A stretch of DNA of 50,920 nucleotides. It comes from Candidatus Cloacimonadota bacterium (lineage in GTDB: Bacteria > Cloacimonadota > Cloacimonadia > JGIOTU-2). Shown in pieces: positions 19,644-30,667 of this stretch. Positions within the stretch are counted from its first letter, which is position 1, and each line of letters opens with the position of its first letter. The stretch spans positions 1-50,920 of the forward strand of contig JAGXLO010000007.1 in the NCBI GenBank assembly GCA_018334695.1, given 5' to 3'. A program made the translations under genes and the position numbers. The notes under the pieces are model-generated. The model saw nothing but the letters and a program-made list of their open reading frames with translations. It was not told the origin of the DNA and did no database searches.

Positions 19644-21197
19644 TTATTTTTTGGGAGTAAGGATAGATATGGGCAATATCATTTCTTCCATGGAAATTCC
19701 ACCGTGTTGATAAGTGCCATGAAATTTTTTCTTGTATTCATTGTAGGATGTAGGATAAACGAAGTAATAATCGCCTTTTGCAAATATAAAATTATCGACA
19801 ATATTTGCTGATGGAACACCAATTTCTTGTGGATTTTTTACTTTATAGGCATGACTTGATTTACAGGATATATTTTTTCCGTGCTTGGAGCGAAGACCGT
19901 AAGAGGCTTCTTTATCAGTTCTTACTTTCATGGGATGACCCACTTTTATTGAGCCGTGATCAGTAGTCAGAACAACGGTAGCCCCCTGAGCTGCAATTTT
20001 TTTAATAGCTTTATATAAATCCGAATTTTGGAACCAGACATCGGTAAGAGATCTAAGCGCCTTGTCGTTGGGCAACATCTCTTTTAATATTTCATCTTTA
20101 AATCGATGATGAAGGAGCATATCCAGAAAGTTGTAAACCAGGATTATCAATTGTTCATTTTCATACTTAGGGATTTGCTTTACGACAAATTTACCCTCTT
20201 CCTGATCAAGAATTTTTGTATATTTTGTTCCGTTAGGAAATCTGAAACCATGTTTTTTCAATAGTCTGTCAATAAGAAAGTGTTCATATCTATTTCTACT
20301 ATCTTCTACTTCCGAATTACTTTTCCAATATTGAGGGGTTTTCTCTGCGATGTCTTTTGGCAGCATACCGGCAAAAATAGCGTTACGAGAATATGGAGTA
20401 GAAGTAGGTAAGATGGAAAGATAGTGTTGGGTTTTGATATTGAACAATTCCTGTAAATACGGTTCTATTACATGTAACTGATCCAGGCGCAGACAATCAA
20501 GCACAATAAAATATACAGGTTTTTTCTTTTCAAGCTGTGGCATAAGATATTTTTCTACAATATCATGCGACATGGTGGGTTGATGTTCACGGATAAAGTT
20601 TTTGTAATTTTCTGTTATATACTCAGAGAATTCTTCATTTGTATTTTTTCTTTCGTAAGTATGAATATTGAGCAGATCTTCATAACCCAGTTTGTCCAAC
20701 CTCAAATCCCAACGTACAAATTTTGAATATATTTCATACCACTTTTTAAGATCAGGGGCAGAAAATATTTCCCGATTGAGCCAGGAAGAAAATCGGGTAT
20801 ATTCTTCACCTATTCTGTCTCTGCGAATCTTTTCTGACATAAGGATTTTCTTTATTGCCATTAGAACTTGGTGGGGATTGATAGGTTTAATAATATAATC
20901 AGTAATCTGCTTGGAAATAGCTTTATTCATCAAGCCTTCTTCTTCATTTTTTGTGACCATTATTACAGGTATAGTCTTATCAATTTCTTTAATTTTTGTA
21001 AGGGTTTCCAGACCATCTAATCCCGGCATCATTTCATCAAGTAAAACAAGGTCATAATTATTTTCCTCTACCATGTGGATAGCATCACTACCATTACTCA
21101 CGGTATCTAGATTATAATCTTTATCCTCTAGGAAAATCACATGAGGTTTTAACATCTCTATTTCATCATCTACCCATAGAATCTTTGCTTTTTCCAT
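19644..21197 (-). CDS. porX: PorX-type response regulator with PglZ (alkaline phosphatase-like) domain
   Basis: At 517 residues it matches the length of Porphyromonas gingivalis PorX. The N-terminal receiver domain (1-120) has the acidic pair D10/D11, phospho-acceptor D54 (LLDEMMPGLDG), T82 and K104. A helical middle region leads to a C-terminal PglZ domain with the alkaline-phosphatase-superfamily metal/catalytic set: D234 in VLDCLRLDQ, T265/T267 in LPTSTPYSRN, D413-H414 in TTDHGS, and H498 in YQHGGISMEEM. In Bacteroidota, PorX with PorY and SigP controls type IX secretion genes, and its PglZ domain hydrolyses oligonucleotide substrates. No PorY-type kinase is in the window. Neighbours are tgt and tsaE. 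Confidence 0.92.
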   Translation of the reverse strand: MEKAKILWVDDEIEMLKPHVIFLEDKDYNLDTVSNGSDAIHMVEENNYDLVLLDEMMPGLDGLETLTKIKEIDKTIPVIMVTKNEEEGLMNKAISKQITDYIIKPINPHQVLMAIKKILMSEKIRRDRIGEEYTRFSSWLNREIFSAPDLKKWYEIYSKFVRWDLRLDKLGYEDLLNIHTYERKNTNEEFSEYITENYKNFIREHQPTMSHDIVEKYLMPQLEKKKPVYFIVLDCLRLDQLHVIEPYLQELFNIKTQHYLSILPTSTPYSRNAIFAGMLPKDIAEKTPQYWKSNSEVEDSRNRYEHFLIDRLLKKHGFRFPNGTKYTKILDQEEGKFVVKQIPKYENEQLIILVYNFLDMLLHHRFKDEILKEMLPNDKALRSLTDVWFQNSDLYKAIKKIAAQGATVVLTTDHGSIKVGHPMKVRTDKEASYGLRSKHGKNISCKSSHAYKVKNPQEIGVPSANIVDNFIFAKGDYYFVYPTSYNEYKKKFHGTYQHGGISMEEMILPISILTPKK

Positions 21198-21217
21198 TTT
21201 ATCTCCTAAAATTTTTA

Positions 21218-22345
<1,128 letters not shown>

Positions 22346-22374
22346 TTATTGGAATAATTTTAATTACTATACTA

Positions 22375-22403
22375 TAAATTGAGTTAACTGAATCTAATGT
22401 CAA
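22375..22403 (-). promoter_or_regulatory. Candidate promoter of tgt-porX run
   Basis: Perfect TTGACA on the minus strand at 22403-22398, about 62 bases before the tgt ATG. A TATAGT further on is spaced 21 bases, too far for a standard -10. Confidence 0.3.
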
Positions 22404-22476
22404 AAAACTCGGCGGATAATTAATAATTTATGAGTTGAATTGACTGAATTATGCTTTAATAAATTGACTTAGCAAC

Positions 22477-23826
22477 TTATTGTGTTTCCACCTCTTGGGC
22501 TTGATTTGCATCTCCAGAAAATTGTCTGGTAACGAATCTGGAAATATCATTATAAAATGCAAAAAACATTAATGCCATAATTATTACGAGTCCCACTCTT
22601 TGCAAAAAAGCCTGTACTGATTGATTGAGAGGTTTTCCGGCAATGCCCTCAATCAAAGAAAAAATAATTTGTCCTCCATCAAGAATAGGTATAGGTAGAA
22701 GGTTCATTATCATGAGAATAATACTTATCATTGCCATGAAAGAGAGGTAGGAGCTCAGACCGGATTCGGCTTGCTGTTTTGTCATGGCAGCAATCATGAT
22801 GGGTCCTCCCATATTTTTTCCCATCTGCGAGGGATTACCAAAGAGTTCGACCAATCCATTATAATATCGGTACACGAGAGAAGTACATCCCAGAAATCCA
22901 AATTTTATTGAAGTAAAAATATCATATCTTTCGATATTTGTAACGGACAATTTCTGTGTGATCCCTACAACCCCGGTATCATCTTTGCTTTCCGGATTTA
23001 ACTGTGGTTCAACTATACGCTGCAGTATTTTCCCATCTCGTTTTATGGTAAATTTCAATTTTTCGTTGGGATTTTCCTGAATTACCTTACGGAGATCATA
23101 CCAATCCTCTATCTCATTATCCTGAATTTGTAAGACAATATCTCCCTCTTCCAATCCAGCTTTATAAGCAGGTAATCCGTAGTATATATTACCAATTACA
23201 GGAGGCACATAAGCTCTTATGCTATCGAGCCAATTACGATAGTGAAAATCTGCAATTTTGAGATCGACTTTTTCATCGTCTCTAATAACCTCTACTTTAT
23301 GAACTTCTTTATCCTGTTCCGACCAGGCTTTAACTATATCTATCCAACTATCTACTTTTACACCGTCTACAGCAATAATTCTATCCTTCTCTTCCAGTTG
23401 CTCCCATTTTTGGGATTCCGAATCTATATTCCTACCGACCACAGGTTCTATATCGTAAGTTTTTATACCGATAATATAGGTAAGAGATAAAATCAAAACA
23501 GCAAAGATGAAATTGAAAAAAGGGCCGTTAAAGGCGATGAAAACCTTTTGCCACCATTTTTTATGGAGAAAACTCCTCTCTATTTCTGCTTGTGCAATAT
23601 CTTCTTCCTCTGGATTTTCTCCCAGCATTTTTACGTATCCTCCCAGAGGAATTAAGGATATACGATATTCTGTTTCACCTTTGGTAAATCCTATTAGTTT
23701 AGGGCCAAAACCAAAGGAGAATTTTTCTACTTTTACATTTGATAATTTTGCTGCCAGAAAATGTCCGAATTCATGAACAAATACCAAAATTCCCAGCAGA
23801 AGTATTACTGCTAATATTGTAATCAT
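22477..23826 (-). CDS. rseP: RseP-type site-2 zinc metalloprotease
   Basis: A 449-residue intramembrane protease of the M50 family, which cleaves anti-sigma factors or other membrane substrates. HEFGHFLAA in the first transmembrane segment carries the zinc ligands, and NLLPIPILDGGQI near residue 375 supplies the third ligand Asp. Two PDZ-like domains lie between (EKDRIIAVDGVKVDSW and LEEGDIVLQIQDNEIEDW). It follows the MacB-like permease gene by 9 bases. Confidence 0.94.
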   Translation of the reverse strand: MITILAVILLLGILVFVHEFGHFLAAKLSNVKVEKFSFGFGPKLIGFTKGETEYRISLIPLGGYVKMLGENPEEEDIAQAEIERSFLHKKWWQKVFIAFNGPFFNFIFAVLILSLTYIIGIKTYDIEPVVGRNIDSESQKWEQLEEKDRIIAVDGVKVDSWIDIVKAWSEQDKEVHKVEVIRDDEKVDLKIADFHYRNWLDSIRAYVPPVIGNIYYGLPAYKAGLEEGDIVLQIQDNEIEDWYDLRKVIQENPNEKLKFTIKRDGKILQRIVEPQLNPESKDDTGVVGITQKLSVTNIERYDIFTSIKFGFLGCTSLVYRYYNGLVELFGNPSQMGKNMGGPIMIAAMTKQQAESGLSSYLSFMAMISIILMIMNLLPIPILDGGQIIFSLIEGIAGKPLNQSVQAFLQRVGLVIIMALMFFAFYNDISRFVTRQFSGDANQAQEVETQ

Positions 23827-23835
23827 ACTCTCTCT

Positions 23836-25089
23836 TTATGTGTAATAAAAAATTGCACGCACAGGATCAATTTTGGCTGCTTTATATGAGGGATAGAAGC
23901 CTGATAAAAAGCCAACAATTAAAGCAAACAAAAGTCCAACTACTAATCCTAAAATCGGGAAATCAACCGGTATCTGCAATTTAGCTGATAAAATCTGGAT
24001 AATAAGTACAGCAATACCGGCACCAATTATTCCGCCAAATAGGGCAAGTGAAATGGACTCATAAAGGAAATGAGCAAATATATCTTTGTTTTTTGCTCCA
24101 ACACTTTTTCTAATACCAATCTCGGTCATACGTTCTTTAATCGAAATCAGAAGTATACTAAAAAGACCTAATCCTCCGGTAAGAAGTGAAATACTGGCAA
24201 TTGCCACCAGGATTATATTCCAATTTTTCATAAAATCATTTATTGAGTTACGGATTTCCAGTACTCGTTGACTTATATCAACCACTTCAATATCATGTGC
24301 CATTTTATGCCTGGCAAGAATTATCTGTCTGGCCTTATTATACATCGGTCCTACAGAATTGTAATCCTTTGCCTGCATAACAATTTCGTCTACACGCATC
24401 TGTTTGCGAAAATATTTTGCTGCAAATTTGGTTGGCACAAAAATGGATTGTTGATCTCGTCTTTTTTCCCACTGGTTCATTCTCATATTTTTATTATAAT
24501 CGGATTGCTTCATAACTCCAATTATTTTAACACTAATGTTACCAAAAGAAATTTTTTCTCCCACGGGATTTCGACCGGAATAATAGTCTTCTTTTAAAGA
24601 TGCTCCCAGGATACAAACATTTTGTCCTTCTCTTTCCTCTATAGGTAAGAAGTTACGACCCATATCAATTTCATAAGGCTTCTGCTCATAATACTCGGAA
24701 CCAACGCCATACACCCTTATACGCTTTTTTTGTTGATTTATAACTGTATTGGCTCTCTCATTGATATAGGGATAGATAATTTTTACATTTTCCAGGTTTT
24801 CCCTCAGTGCTTCGTAATCTGAATAATCCAAATATTTGAATCTGTTGGGCAGTTTGTATTTCAATTCTTCATCATCAGTGTCTTTACGTGTGGAATACAA
24901 CATAATCACATTATCATAGCCCATACCGCTAATAGTGTTGTTAATAAGGGTTTTCATAGCTGATACGGAGGAAAATATGGTAATAACGGCTGCTACTCCT
25001 ATAATAATACCAGCCAGGGTCAAGAAGGAACGCAACTTATGCGAAAGTACACTTCTTATCCCAGAAAAAAATATCTCTTTCTGCCTCAT
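23836..25089 (-). CDS. MacB-like ABC transporter permease
   Basis: A 417-residue protein with the MacB/FtsX fold: a transmembrane segment near residues 17-40, a large periplasmic MacB_PCD domain (about 45-270), and three C-terminal helices with FtsX motifs (KERMTEIGIRKSVGAKNKDI). The tail is KIDPVRAIFYYT. Such permeases pair with an ATPase and often work in mechanotransmission or lipoprotein/peptide export rather than classical transport. No ATPase gene is adjacent. Its ATG directly abuts the topA stop (TAAATG). Confidence 0.88.
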   Translation of the reverse strand: MRQKEIFFSGIRSVLSHKLRSFLTLAGIIIGVAAVITIFSSVSAMKTLINNTISGMGYDNVIMLYSTRKDTDDEELKYKLPNRFKYLDYSDYEALRENLENVKIIYPYINERANTVINQQKKRIRVYGVGSEYYEQKPYEIDMGRNFLPIEEREGQNVCILGASLKEDYYSGRNPVGEKISFGNISVKIIGVMKQSDYNKNMRMNQWEKRRDQQSIFVPTKFAAKYFRKQMRVDEIVMQAKDYNSVGPMYNKARQIILARHKMAHDIEVVDISQRVLEIRNSINDFMKNWNIILVAIASISLLTGGLGLFSILLISIKERMTEIGIRKSVGAKNKDIFAHFLYESISLALFGGIIGAGIAVLIIQILSAKLQIPVDFPILGLVVGLLFALIVGFLSGFYPSYKAAKIDPVRAIFYYT

Positions 25090-27300
25090 TTATTTTATTA
25101 TCTCTTTTTTACATTTAAGACAAACTAATTTTGCACTATCCTGCATTTTTGATTTAACAAACATTGTGGGAGCACCGCATTCCGGACACTCAATTTTCAC
25201 AGGTTTTTTATTTGTAATAAATTTACATTTTGGATAAGCAGAACAACCATAAAACGTACGCTTTTTACTGTTCTTTCTTTTCACGAGTGCATTTCCGCAT
25301 TCCGGACACTTTTCTTCCAAAAGATGAGGTTTTGTAAACTTGCATTTGGGGAAATTGCTACAAGCCCAAAATTTACCGTACCTTCCTTCTTTTAGGACAA
25401 GATCTCCACCACACTTGGGACATTTTTCTTCACTTACTGTGGGTTTGGTGATTTGTATATTTCCTTTTTCATCGCGTGTGAAATTCTTGGTATTCTTGCA
25501 TTTAGGAAAATTGGAACAGCCCAGGAACGGTCCCTGCTTGCTCCATCTTATTACCATGGGGCTGCCGCATTTCTCGCATTTGATATCCGTCTCTTTGGCT
25601 ATTTTCTTTTTTTCTTTCTTAACATCTATGCTGTTCACCTGCTCCATAAAATCATCATAAAAATCACGAAGAGCTTTGATATAATCTTTGTTACCTGCTT
25701 CAATTTCATCCAAAAAGTTTTCCATTTTCGCTGTGAATGATACATTGAAGAAATCTTCCAGCTTATCAACCAAAAATTCTTCAACTATCATACCCAGATC
25801 TGTAGGATAAAATCTTTTCTTTTTTATATAAACATATTTGCGGTTAAGGAGGGTTGAGATTGTGGGTGAATAGGTACTGGGTCTACCAATATTTTCTTTT
25901 TCCAGTTTTTTTACGAGTGTAGCTTCGGAGTAGCGAGAAGGAGGTTTGGTGAATTTTTGTTCTTTTGTCAATTTAATTAAATCAACTTCATCACCTTTCT
26001 CCAAATCAGGTAATTTTTCACCTCTATTGCGAATATATACATGTGGATAGACTTTCATAAATCCGTCAAAATCAATGATACTACCACGAGTTAAGAAAAT
26101 TGCTTTTCCGGCTTCTGTTTCCAATTTGGTTTTCATAATTTTGGCAGGTCTCATTTGAGTTGCAACAAAGCGTTTCCAGATAAGCGAATATAGCTTGTAT
26201 TGAGATTTATTAAGAAACTGCTTAAGAGAATCGGGAGTTCGATTAGAGGAAGTGGGTCTTATTGCTTCATGTGCATCCTGGGTTTTGCTTTTATTTTTAT
26301 ATTTTCTGCGGAAGTTATTGAGATATTTTTTACCAAATCTGTTTTTGATAAAATTTCTCAATTCAGCATCAGCGCCATCGGCAATGCGTACAGAATCGGT
26401 TCTCATATAAGTAATCAAGCCATAATTATCACCTTTGATATCCACACCTTCGTATAGCTGCTGTGCAATTTGCATTGTTCGCTTAGTGGAAAAACCGAGT
26501 CGGCGCGATGCTTCCTGCTGCAGAGTACTTGTGGTAAAAGCAGGATAAGGCGAAAGTTTTTGCTTCTTTTGTTCAATTTTCGAGACAATAAACTTTTGTT
26601 TTTTTATATAATCATAAATCTCTGTAGCTTTGTTTTCGTTGGGAATTTTTGCTTTTTTTCTGTTATATTTTTTCAGTTGAGCTGAAAATTCCAGATTTTT
26701 TTTCAGGTCAGCGTAGATATTCCAGTATTCTTTGGGCTTGAATTTTCTTATCTTTTCTTCGCGTTCGCAGATAAGGCGCAGAGCCACAGTTTGGACTCTA
26801 CCGGCAGAGAGCCTTTTGGCAATAACTTTCCAGAGAATGGGACTTACTTTGTAGCCCACTATTCTGTCCAGCATTCTTCTTGCCTGTTGTGCTTCAACTT
26901 TGTCTATATCTACGTGACCCGGATTTTTTATAGATTCTTGTATAGCCTGATTTGTTATCTCGTTAAAAACAACTCTGTAGATATCGTCTTTATCTACGAT
27001 GCCCTTTAGGATCTCCTGCAGGTGCCAGGCAATAGCTTCACCTTCTCTATCGTTATCAGAAGCCAAATAAATTTCTGTGGCTTTTTTAGCTTTGTTTTTG
27101 ATGTTTCTTACTGTTTTTCTTTTATCAGAGTTGATAACATAGTGCGGCTTGAAATCATCTTCGATATCGATACCAAATTTTTTGCGGGGCAAATCACGAA
27201 TATGTCCCATAGAAGCTGTGATATCAAAATCTTTGCCGATATATTGAGATATTGTTTTAGTTTTGGTGGGTGATTCAACTATCATTAATTTTTTTGCCAT
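25090..27300 (-). CDS. topA: DNA topoisomerase I
   Basis: A 736-residue type IA topoisomerase that relaxes negative supercoils. The N-terminal TOPRIM domain holds SPTKTKTI and ASDNDREGEAIAWHL; the active-site tyrosine is in LITYMRTDSVRI. The C-terminus has four Cys4 zinc-ribbon modules (CEKCG...CSNFPKC, CPKCG...CSNFPKC, CPECG...CSAYPKC, CPECG...CLKC). It leads a unit with the MacB-like permease and rseP. Confidence 0.96.
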   Translation of the reverse strand: MAKKLMIVESPTKTKTISQYIGKDFDITASMGHIRDLPRKKFGIDIEDDFKPHYVINSDKRKTVRNIKNKAKKATEIYLASDNDREGEAIAWHLQEILKGIVDKDDIYRVVFNEITNQAIQESIKNPGHVDIDKVEAQQARRMLDRIVGYKVSPILWKVIAKRLSAGRVQTVALRLICEREEKIRKFKPKEYWNIYADLKKNLEFSAQLKKYNRKKAKIPNENKATEIYDYIKKQKFIVSKIEQKKQKLSPYPAFTTSTLQQEASRRLGFSTKRTMQIAQQLYEGVDIKGDNYGLITYMRTDSVRIADGADAELRNFIKNRFGKKYLNNFRRKYKNKSKTQDAHEAIRPTSSNRTPDSLKQFLNKSQYKLYSLIWKRFVATQMRPAKIMKTKLETEAGKAIFLTRGSIIDFDGFMKVYPHVYIRNRGEKLPDLEKGDEVDLIKLTKEQKFTKPPSRYSEATLVKKLEKENIGRPSTYSPTISTLLNRKYVYIKKKRFYPTDLGMIVEEFLVDKLEDFFNVSFTAKMENFLDEIEAGNKDYIKALRDFYDDFMEQVNSIDVKKEKKKIAKETDIKCEKCGSPMVIRWSKQGPFLGCSNFPKCKNTKNFTRDEKGNIQITKPTVSEEKCPKCGGDLVLKEGRYGKFWACSNFPKCKFTKPHLLEEKCPECGNALVKRKNSKKRTFYGCSAYPKCKFITNKKPVKIECPECGAPTMFVKSKMQDSAKLVCLKCKKEIIK

Positions 27301-27323
27301 GTTAATCCTTAAAAATTTATCTG

Positions 27324-27352
27324 AGCTCAGATTGAGTTAATACTGTTGTCAA
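27324..27352 (-). promoter_or_regulatory. Candidate promoter of topA unit
   Basis: Perfect TTGACA at 27352-27347 on the minus strand, about 47 bases before the topA ATG. The -10 is unclear; a CTGAGCTCAG palindrome lies where it would end. Confidence 0.3.
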
Positions 27353-27391
27353 CAAATTAATTAATTTCATATTCAATTAAAATTGCTATCT

Positions 27392-30300
27392 TTATGTCCT
27401 TTTGCCACAGCAGTGTTTATATTTTTTACCGCTACCACAGGGACAAGGATCGTTTCTGCCCACTTTTTCTACACGCCGGGGTTGTGGTTTGTTGTTTGAA
27501 GATGCTTGTTGTTTGTTTGGTCCACCGGATTGTTGTTCGGGTGCAGGTTTTTCACTACTCTCCTCTTCAAAAGCGGTTTTACCTTTATGGGACAGCTGTA
27601 CATCTTTTACATCCTGCTGCACACGATAGAAGATTTCCGGATAGAGAGTGAATACATTTTTGACCACTTCTTCTTTTATCTTATCAGTCAGGTCCATAAA
27701 CAGCTCAAAGCTTTCTTTTTTGTATTCTATCAAAGGATCTTTTTGTCCGTAAGCGCGTAAACTAATACCTTCTTTTAGTCTGTCCATGTTATAAAGGTGG
27801 TCTTTCCACTGGGCGTCCACCACTTTTAGCACGGAGTATCTTTCCAGGGCTCTTTGCTGCTCTTCAAAATCTTCTTCTTTGGATTTATAAAATTCTAGTA
27901 GCTGTTTATACAGATGATATATTAAATCCTGTTCGTTTTTAATATTATCTTCAACCTCGGGATATTCCAGTTCTATATGCAATTCATTTTCAAACCATTT
28001 ATAAATGTCTTCTACTGGCCAGGCTTCTTCATACTCAATATTACCAACAGCCGAAGTAACATGATTTGCCACAGTATCTTCTATCATTTCAAGAATTTCT
28101 GCTCTGAGATTTTCCCCTTTTAATACTTTTTCTCGATAATTGTATATAACTTCTCGTTGTTGGTTCATCACATCATCATACTTAAGCAATTGTTTTCTAA
28201 TCTCAAAGTTATGTCCCTCAACTCTTTTTTGTGCATTTTCCACAGCTTTTGTCATCCAGGGATGTTTTATAGCTTCCCCATCTTCCAGCCCCATCTTTGC
28301 CATCAAGCCGGCAATTCTATCGGATCCGAATATTCGCATAAGGTCATCTTCCAGAGACAAATAAAATCTTGAGCTTCCAGGATCACCCTGTCTACCACTT
28401 CTACCGCGCAGCTGGCGATCTATTCTTCTGCTTTCGTGTCTTTCGGTTCCCATTATATGCAAACCACAGGGAACTTCCTCTTTTATGCAATCCTTTGGAT
28501 CTGCCGGTGCGTTCTTTCCTGCTTCATCGCAATTCTCCTCGCATTCAATAATACACTTATCACATTTAACCACGCCTTTACCCAGTTTGATATCCGTACC
28601 TCTACCAGCCATATTTGTAGCAATCGTAACTGAACCGGGTTGTCCGGCATAAGCTACAATTTCTGCTTCTTTTTGATGGTGTTTTGCATTGAGGACTTCG
28701 TGCGGAATTCCCTTACGCTTTAGGAGCCTGCTGATTACTTCCGAGACTTCCACGGATATAGTTCCTACTAGCACGGGTCTTTTTTGGGAATGCCAGTGTT
28801 CAATCTCATTGATAATAGCATTATACTTTTCTCTTTTTGTGCGATATATTAGATCATCATGATCAATTCTACGCACAGGTTCATTCGTGGGAATTTCAAC
28901 TACAGCGAGGTCATAAATTTCCTTAAATTCTCCTGCTTCCGTCACAGCCGTACCTGTCATACCTGCTAAAGAATTATACATCCTAAAATAGTTTTGTAGA
29001 GTTATCGTAGCCAGAGTCTGAGTGGCTTGCTGGATCTTTACCATTTCCTTGGCTTCCAGAGCCTGGTGCAGTCCTTCGCTAAACCTTCTGCCCGGCATGA
29101 GGCGTCCTGTAAACTGGTCTACAATAACCACACTGTCATCTTTAACAATGTAATCAACATCTTTTTCATACAGGGAGTATGCCACAAGCATTTGTTTTAT
29201 GTTATGCAGTTTCTCGTTCTTCTCTAAAAATTCATCCTGAACTTTTTTCTTTTTATTCTGTTTTTCAGTTAGTGAAATAGAATCATCTGCATCTATTTCT
29301 TCAATGGCTTCATCCAGGTCTGGCATTATAAAAAGTGATTCATCATATTTGGAAAGTTCTTCCTGACCTTTATCTGTTAGGTCGGCACTGCGTGTGCTTT
29401 CGTCTATTGAATAATAGAGGTCTTCGTCCACCAGATGCAGTTTCTTTTCGCGTATGTACTGACCTTCCACATCCTGCATTATTTTTTTATTATTTCCGTC
29501 TTTAATAAGTTTGAGAAATTTTTTAGATTTTGGGGCTGCTCTTTTAACAGTTAGCAGTTTTTCGCCAAATTCAAATTCATTTTCCTTGTCAATTCCGTCC
29601 TCGTTTATTTTTTTAATATCTTTCAAGAGTCGATTAGCCAGTATAGTTTGCTTATTTACAAGTTTTCTTATTTGAGGATTCAATTCACGGTAATAATTTT
29701 TGGAATCTTCCACAGCCCCTGATATAATCAGAGGAGTTCTTGCTTCATCTATAAGTATGCTATCGACCTCGTCCACGATACAATAAAAATATTCTCTTTG
29801 GACAAGTCCCTCCGGAGAAATTGCCATATTATCTCTAAGATAGTCAAAACCAAACTCGTTGTTTGTACCGTAGGTAATATCAGAGCCGTATTGCTCCTTT
29901 CGTTGCTGAGGGTCCATATCTCCGTGTATACATCCTACAGAAAGACCCAAATATTTATATATTTTACCCATCCATTCGGCATCACGTTGTGCCAGATAAT
30001 CATTAACAGTTACCAGATGAGCACCTTTTCCGGCAAGTGCATATAAATATAAAGGCATAGTAGCAGCCAGAGTTTTTCCTTCACCGGTTTTCATCTCTGC
30101 CACTTTACCCTGGTACATAACGATACCACCAATAATCTGCACATCGTATGGAATCATATCCCATTCGGTTTCCTGACCACGGACATTCCATTTTTCTCCT
30201 ACTAAACGACGGCATGTTTCTTTTACTACAGCAAAGGCTTCAGTTAAAAGTTCATCAAGTATTTCTCGAGTCGAATCATTTAATTTATCTTTTGCCCTGT

Positions 30301-30565
30301 CAATTTCATGCGATAATCTATCCTTTTCAGCTTCTACTTCTGTTTCTTCATACTGCTTCTCAAGTTCATGTAAGCGATTCTTATTAAATTCAATATGCTT
30401 ATTTATTCTGGACTTAAACTCTTCAGTTTTAGCCTTTAGTTCGTCATCACTCAATTCATGGAATTTTTCATAATTTTGATTAATTCCATCAACAAGAGGT
30501 TGTATCTTTTTTAGTTCCCGTTGGAACTCTGTTCCAAAGATTTTTGTAAGTAATTTATGTAACAT
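27392..30565 (-). CDS. secA: Preprotein translocase ATPase SecA, with insertions
   Basis: The motor of Sec-dependent export; at 1057 residues it is about 150 longer than E. coli SecA. Walker A MKTGEGKTLAATMPLYLY and DEVDSILIDEARTPLIISG (DEAD) are intact, as are MAGRGTDIKLG and QLRGRSGRQGDPG. An insertion of over 100 residues in the preprotein-binding region (about 300-430) matches the pattern in FCB-group SecA. A second insertion at about 666-700 holds six cysteines (CDKC, C-x3-C-x3-C and two more) just before GLHIMGTERH. The C-terminus carries the usual SEC-C zinc motif CPCGSGKKYKHCC. A terminator-like hairpin ends about 26 bases before the ATG. Confidence 0.96.
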   Translation of the reverse strand: MLHKLLTKIFGTEFQRELKKIQPLVDGINQNYEKFHELSDDELKAKTEEFKSRINKHIEFNKNRLHELEKQYEETEVEAEKDRLSHEIDRAKDKLNDSTREILDELLTEAFAVVKETCRRLVGEKWNVRGQETEWDMIPYDVQIIGGIVMYQGKVAEMKTGEGKTLAATMPLYLYALAGKGAHLVTVNDYLAQRDAEWMGKIYKYLGLSVGCIHGDMDPQQRKEQYGSDITYGTNNEFGFDYLRDNMAISPEGLVQREYFYCIVDEVDSILIDEARTPLIISGAVEDSKNYYRELNPQIRKLVNKQTILANRLLKDIKKINEDGIDKENEFEFGEKLLTVKRAAPKSKKFLKLIKDGNNKKIMQDVEGQYIREKKLHLVDEDLYYSIDESTRSADLTDKGQEELSKYDESLFIMPDLDEAIEEIDADDSISLTEKQNKKKKVQDEFLEKNEKLHNIKQMLVAYSLYEKDVDYIVKDDSVVIVDQFTGRLMPGRRFSEGLHQALEAKEMVKIQQATQTLATITLQNYFRMYNSLAGMTGTAVTEAGEFKEIYDLAVVEIPTNEPVRRIDHDDLIYRTKREKYNAIINEIEHWHSQKRPVLVGTISVEVSEVISRLLKRKGIPHEVLNAKHHQKEAEIVAYAGQPGSVTIATNMAGRGTDIKLGKGVVKCDKCIIECEENCDEAGKNAPADPKDCIKEEVPCGLHIMGTERHESRRIDRQLRGRSGRQGDPGSSRFYLSLEDDLMRIFGSDRIAGLMAKMGLEDGEAIKHPWMTKAVENAQKRVEGHNFEIRKQLLKYDDVMNQQREVIYNYREKVLKGENLRAEILEMIEDTVANHVTSAVGNIEYEEAWPVEDIYKWFENELHIELEYPEVEDNIKNEQDLIYHLYKQLLEFYKSKEEDFEEQQRALERYSVLKVVDAQWKDHLYNMDRLKEGISLRAYGQKDPLIEYKKESFELFMDLTDKIKEEVVKNVFTLYPEIFYRVQQDVKDVQLSHKGKTAFEEESSEKPAPEQQSGGPNKQQASSNNKPQPRRVEKVGRNDPCPCGSGKKYKHCCGKRT

Positions 30566-30588
30566 TATGTATTATTATTTATTGAAAC

Positions 30589-30616
30589 CCAAAAACCCAG
30601 CATTAAACTGGGCTCT
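30589..30616 (-). terminator. Intrinsic terminator-like hairpin just upstream of secA
   Basis: Minus strand reads AGCCCAG, loop TTTAATG, CTGGG then five T. It ends 26 bases before the secA start. It can terminate the upstream DUF2723/ribosomal unit or, since there is no room for a promoter after it, act as an attenuator in the secA leader. Confidence 0.75.
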
Positions 30617-30667
30617 TGAGCAAAATTAACAGATGAACTAAATAAATCTTTAGTTAAATAACTAAGA

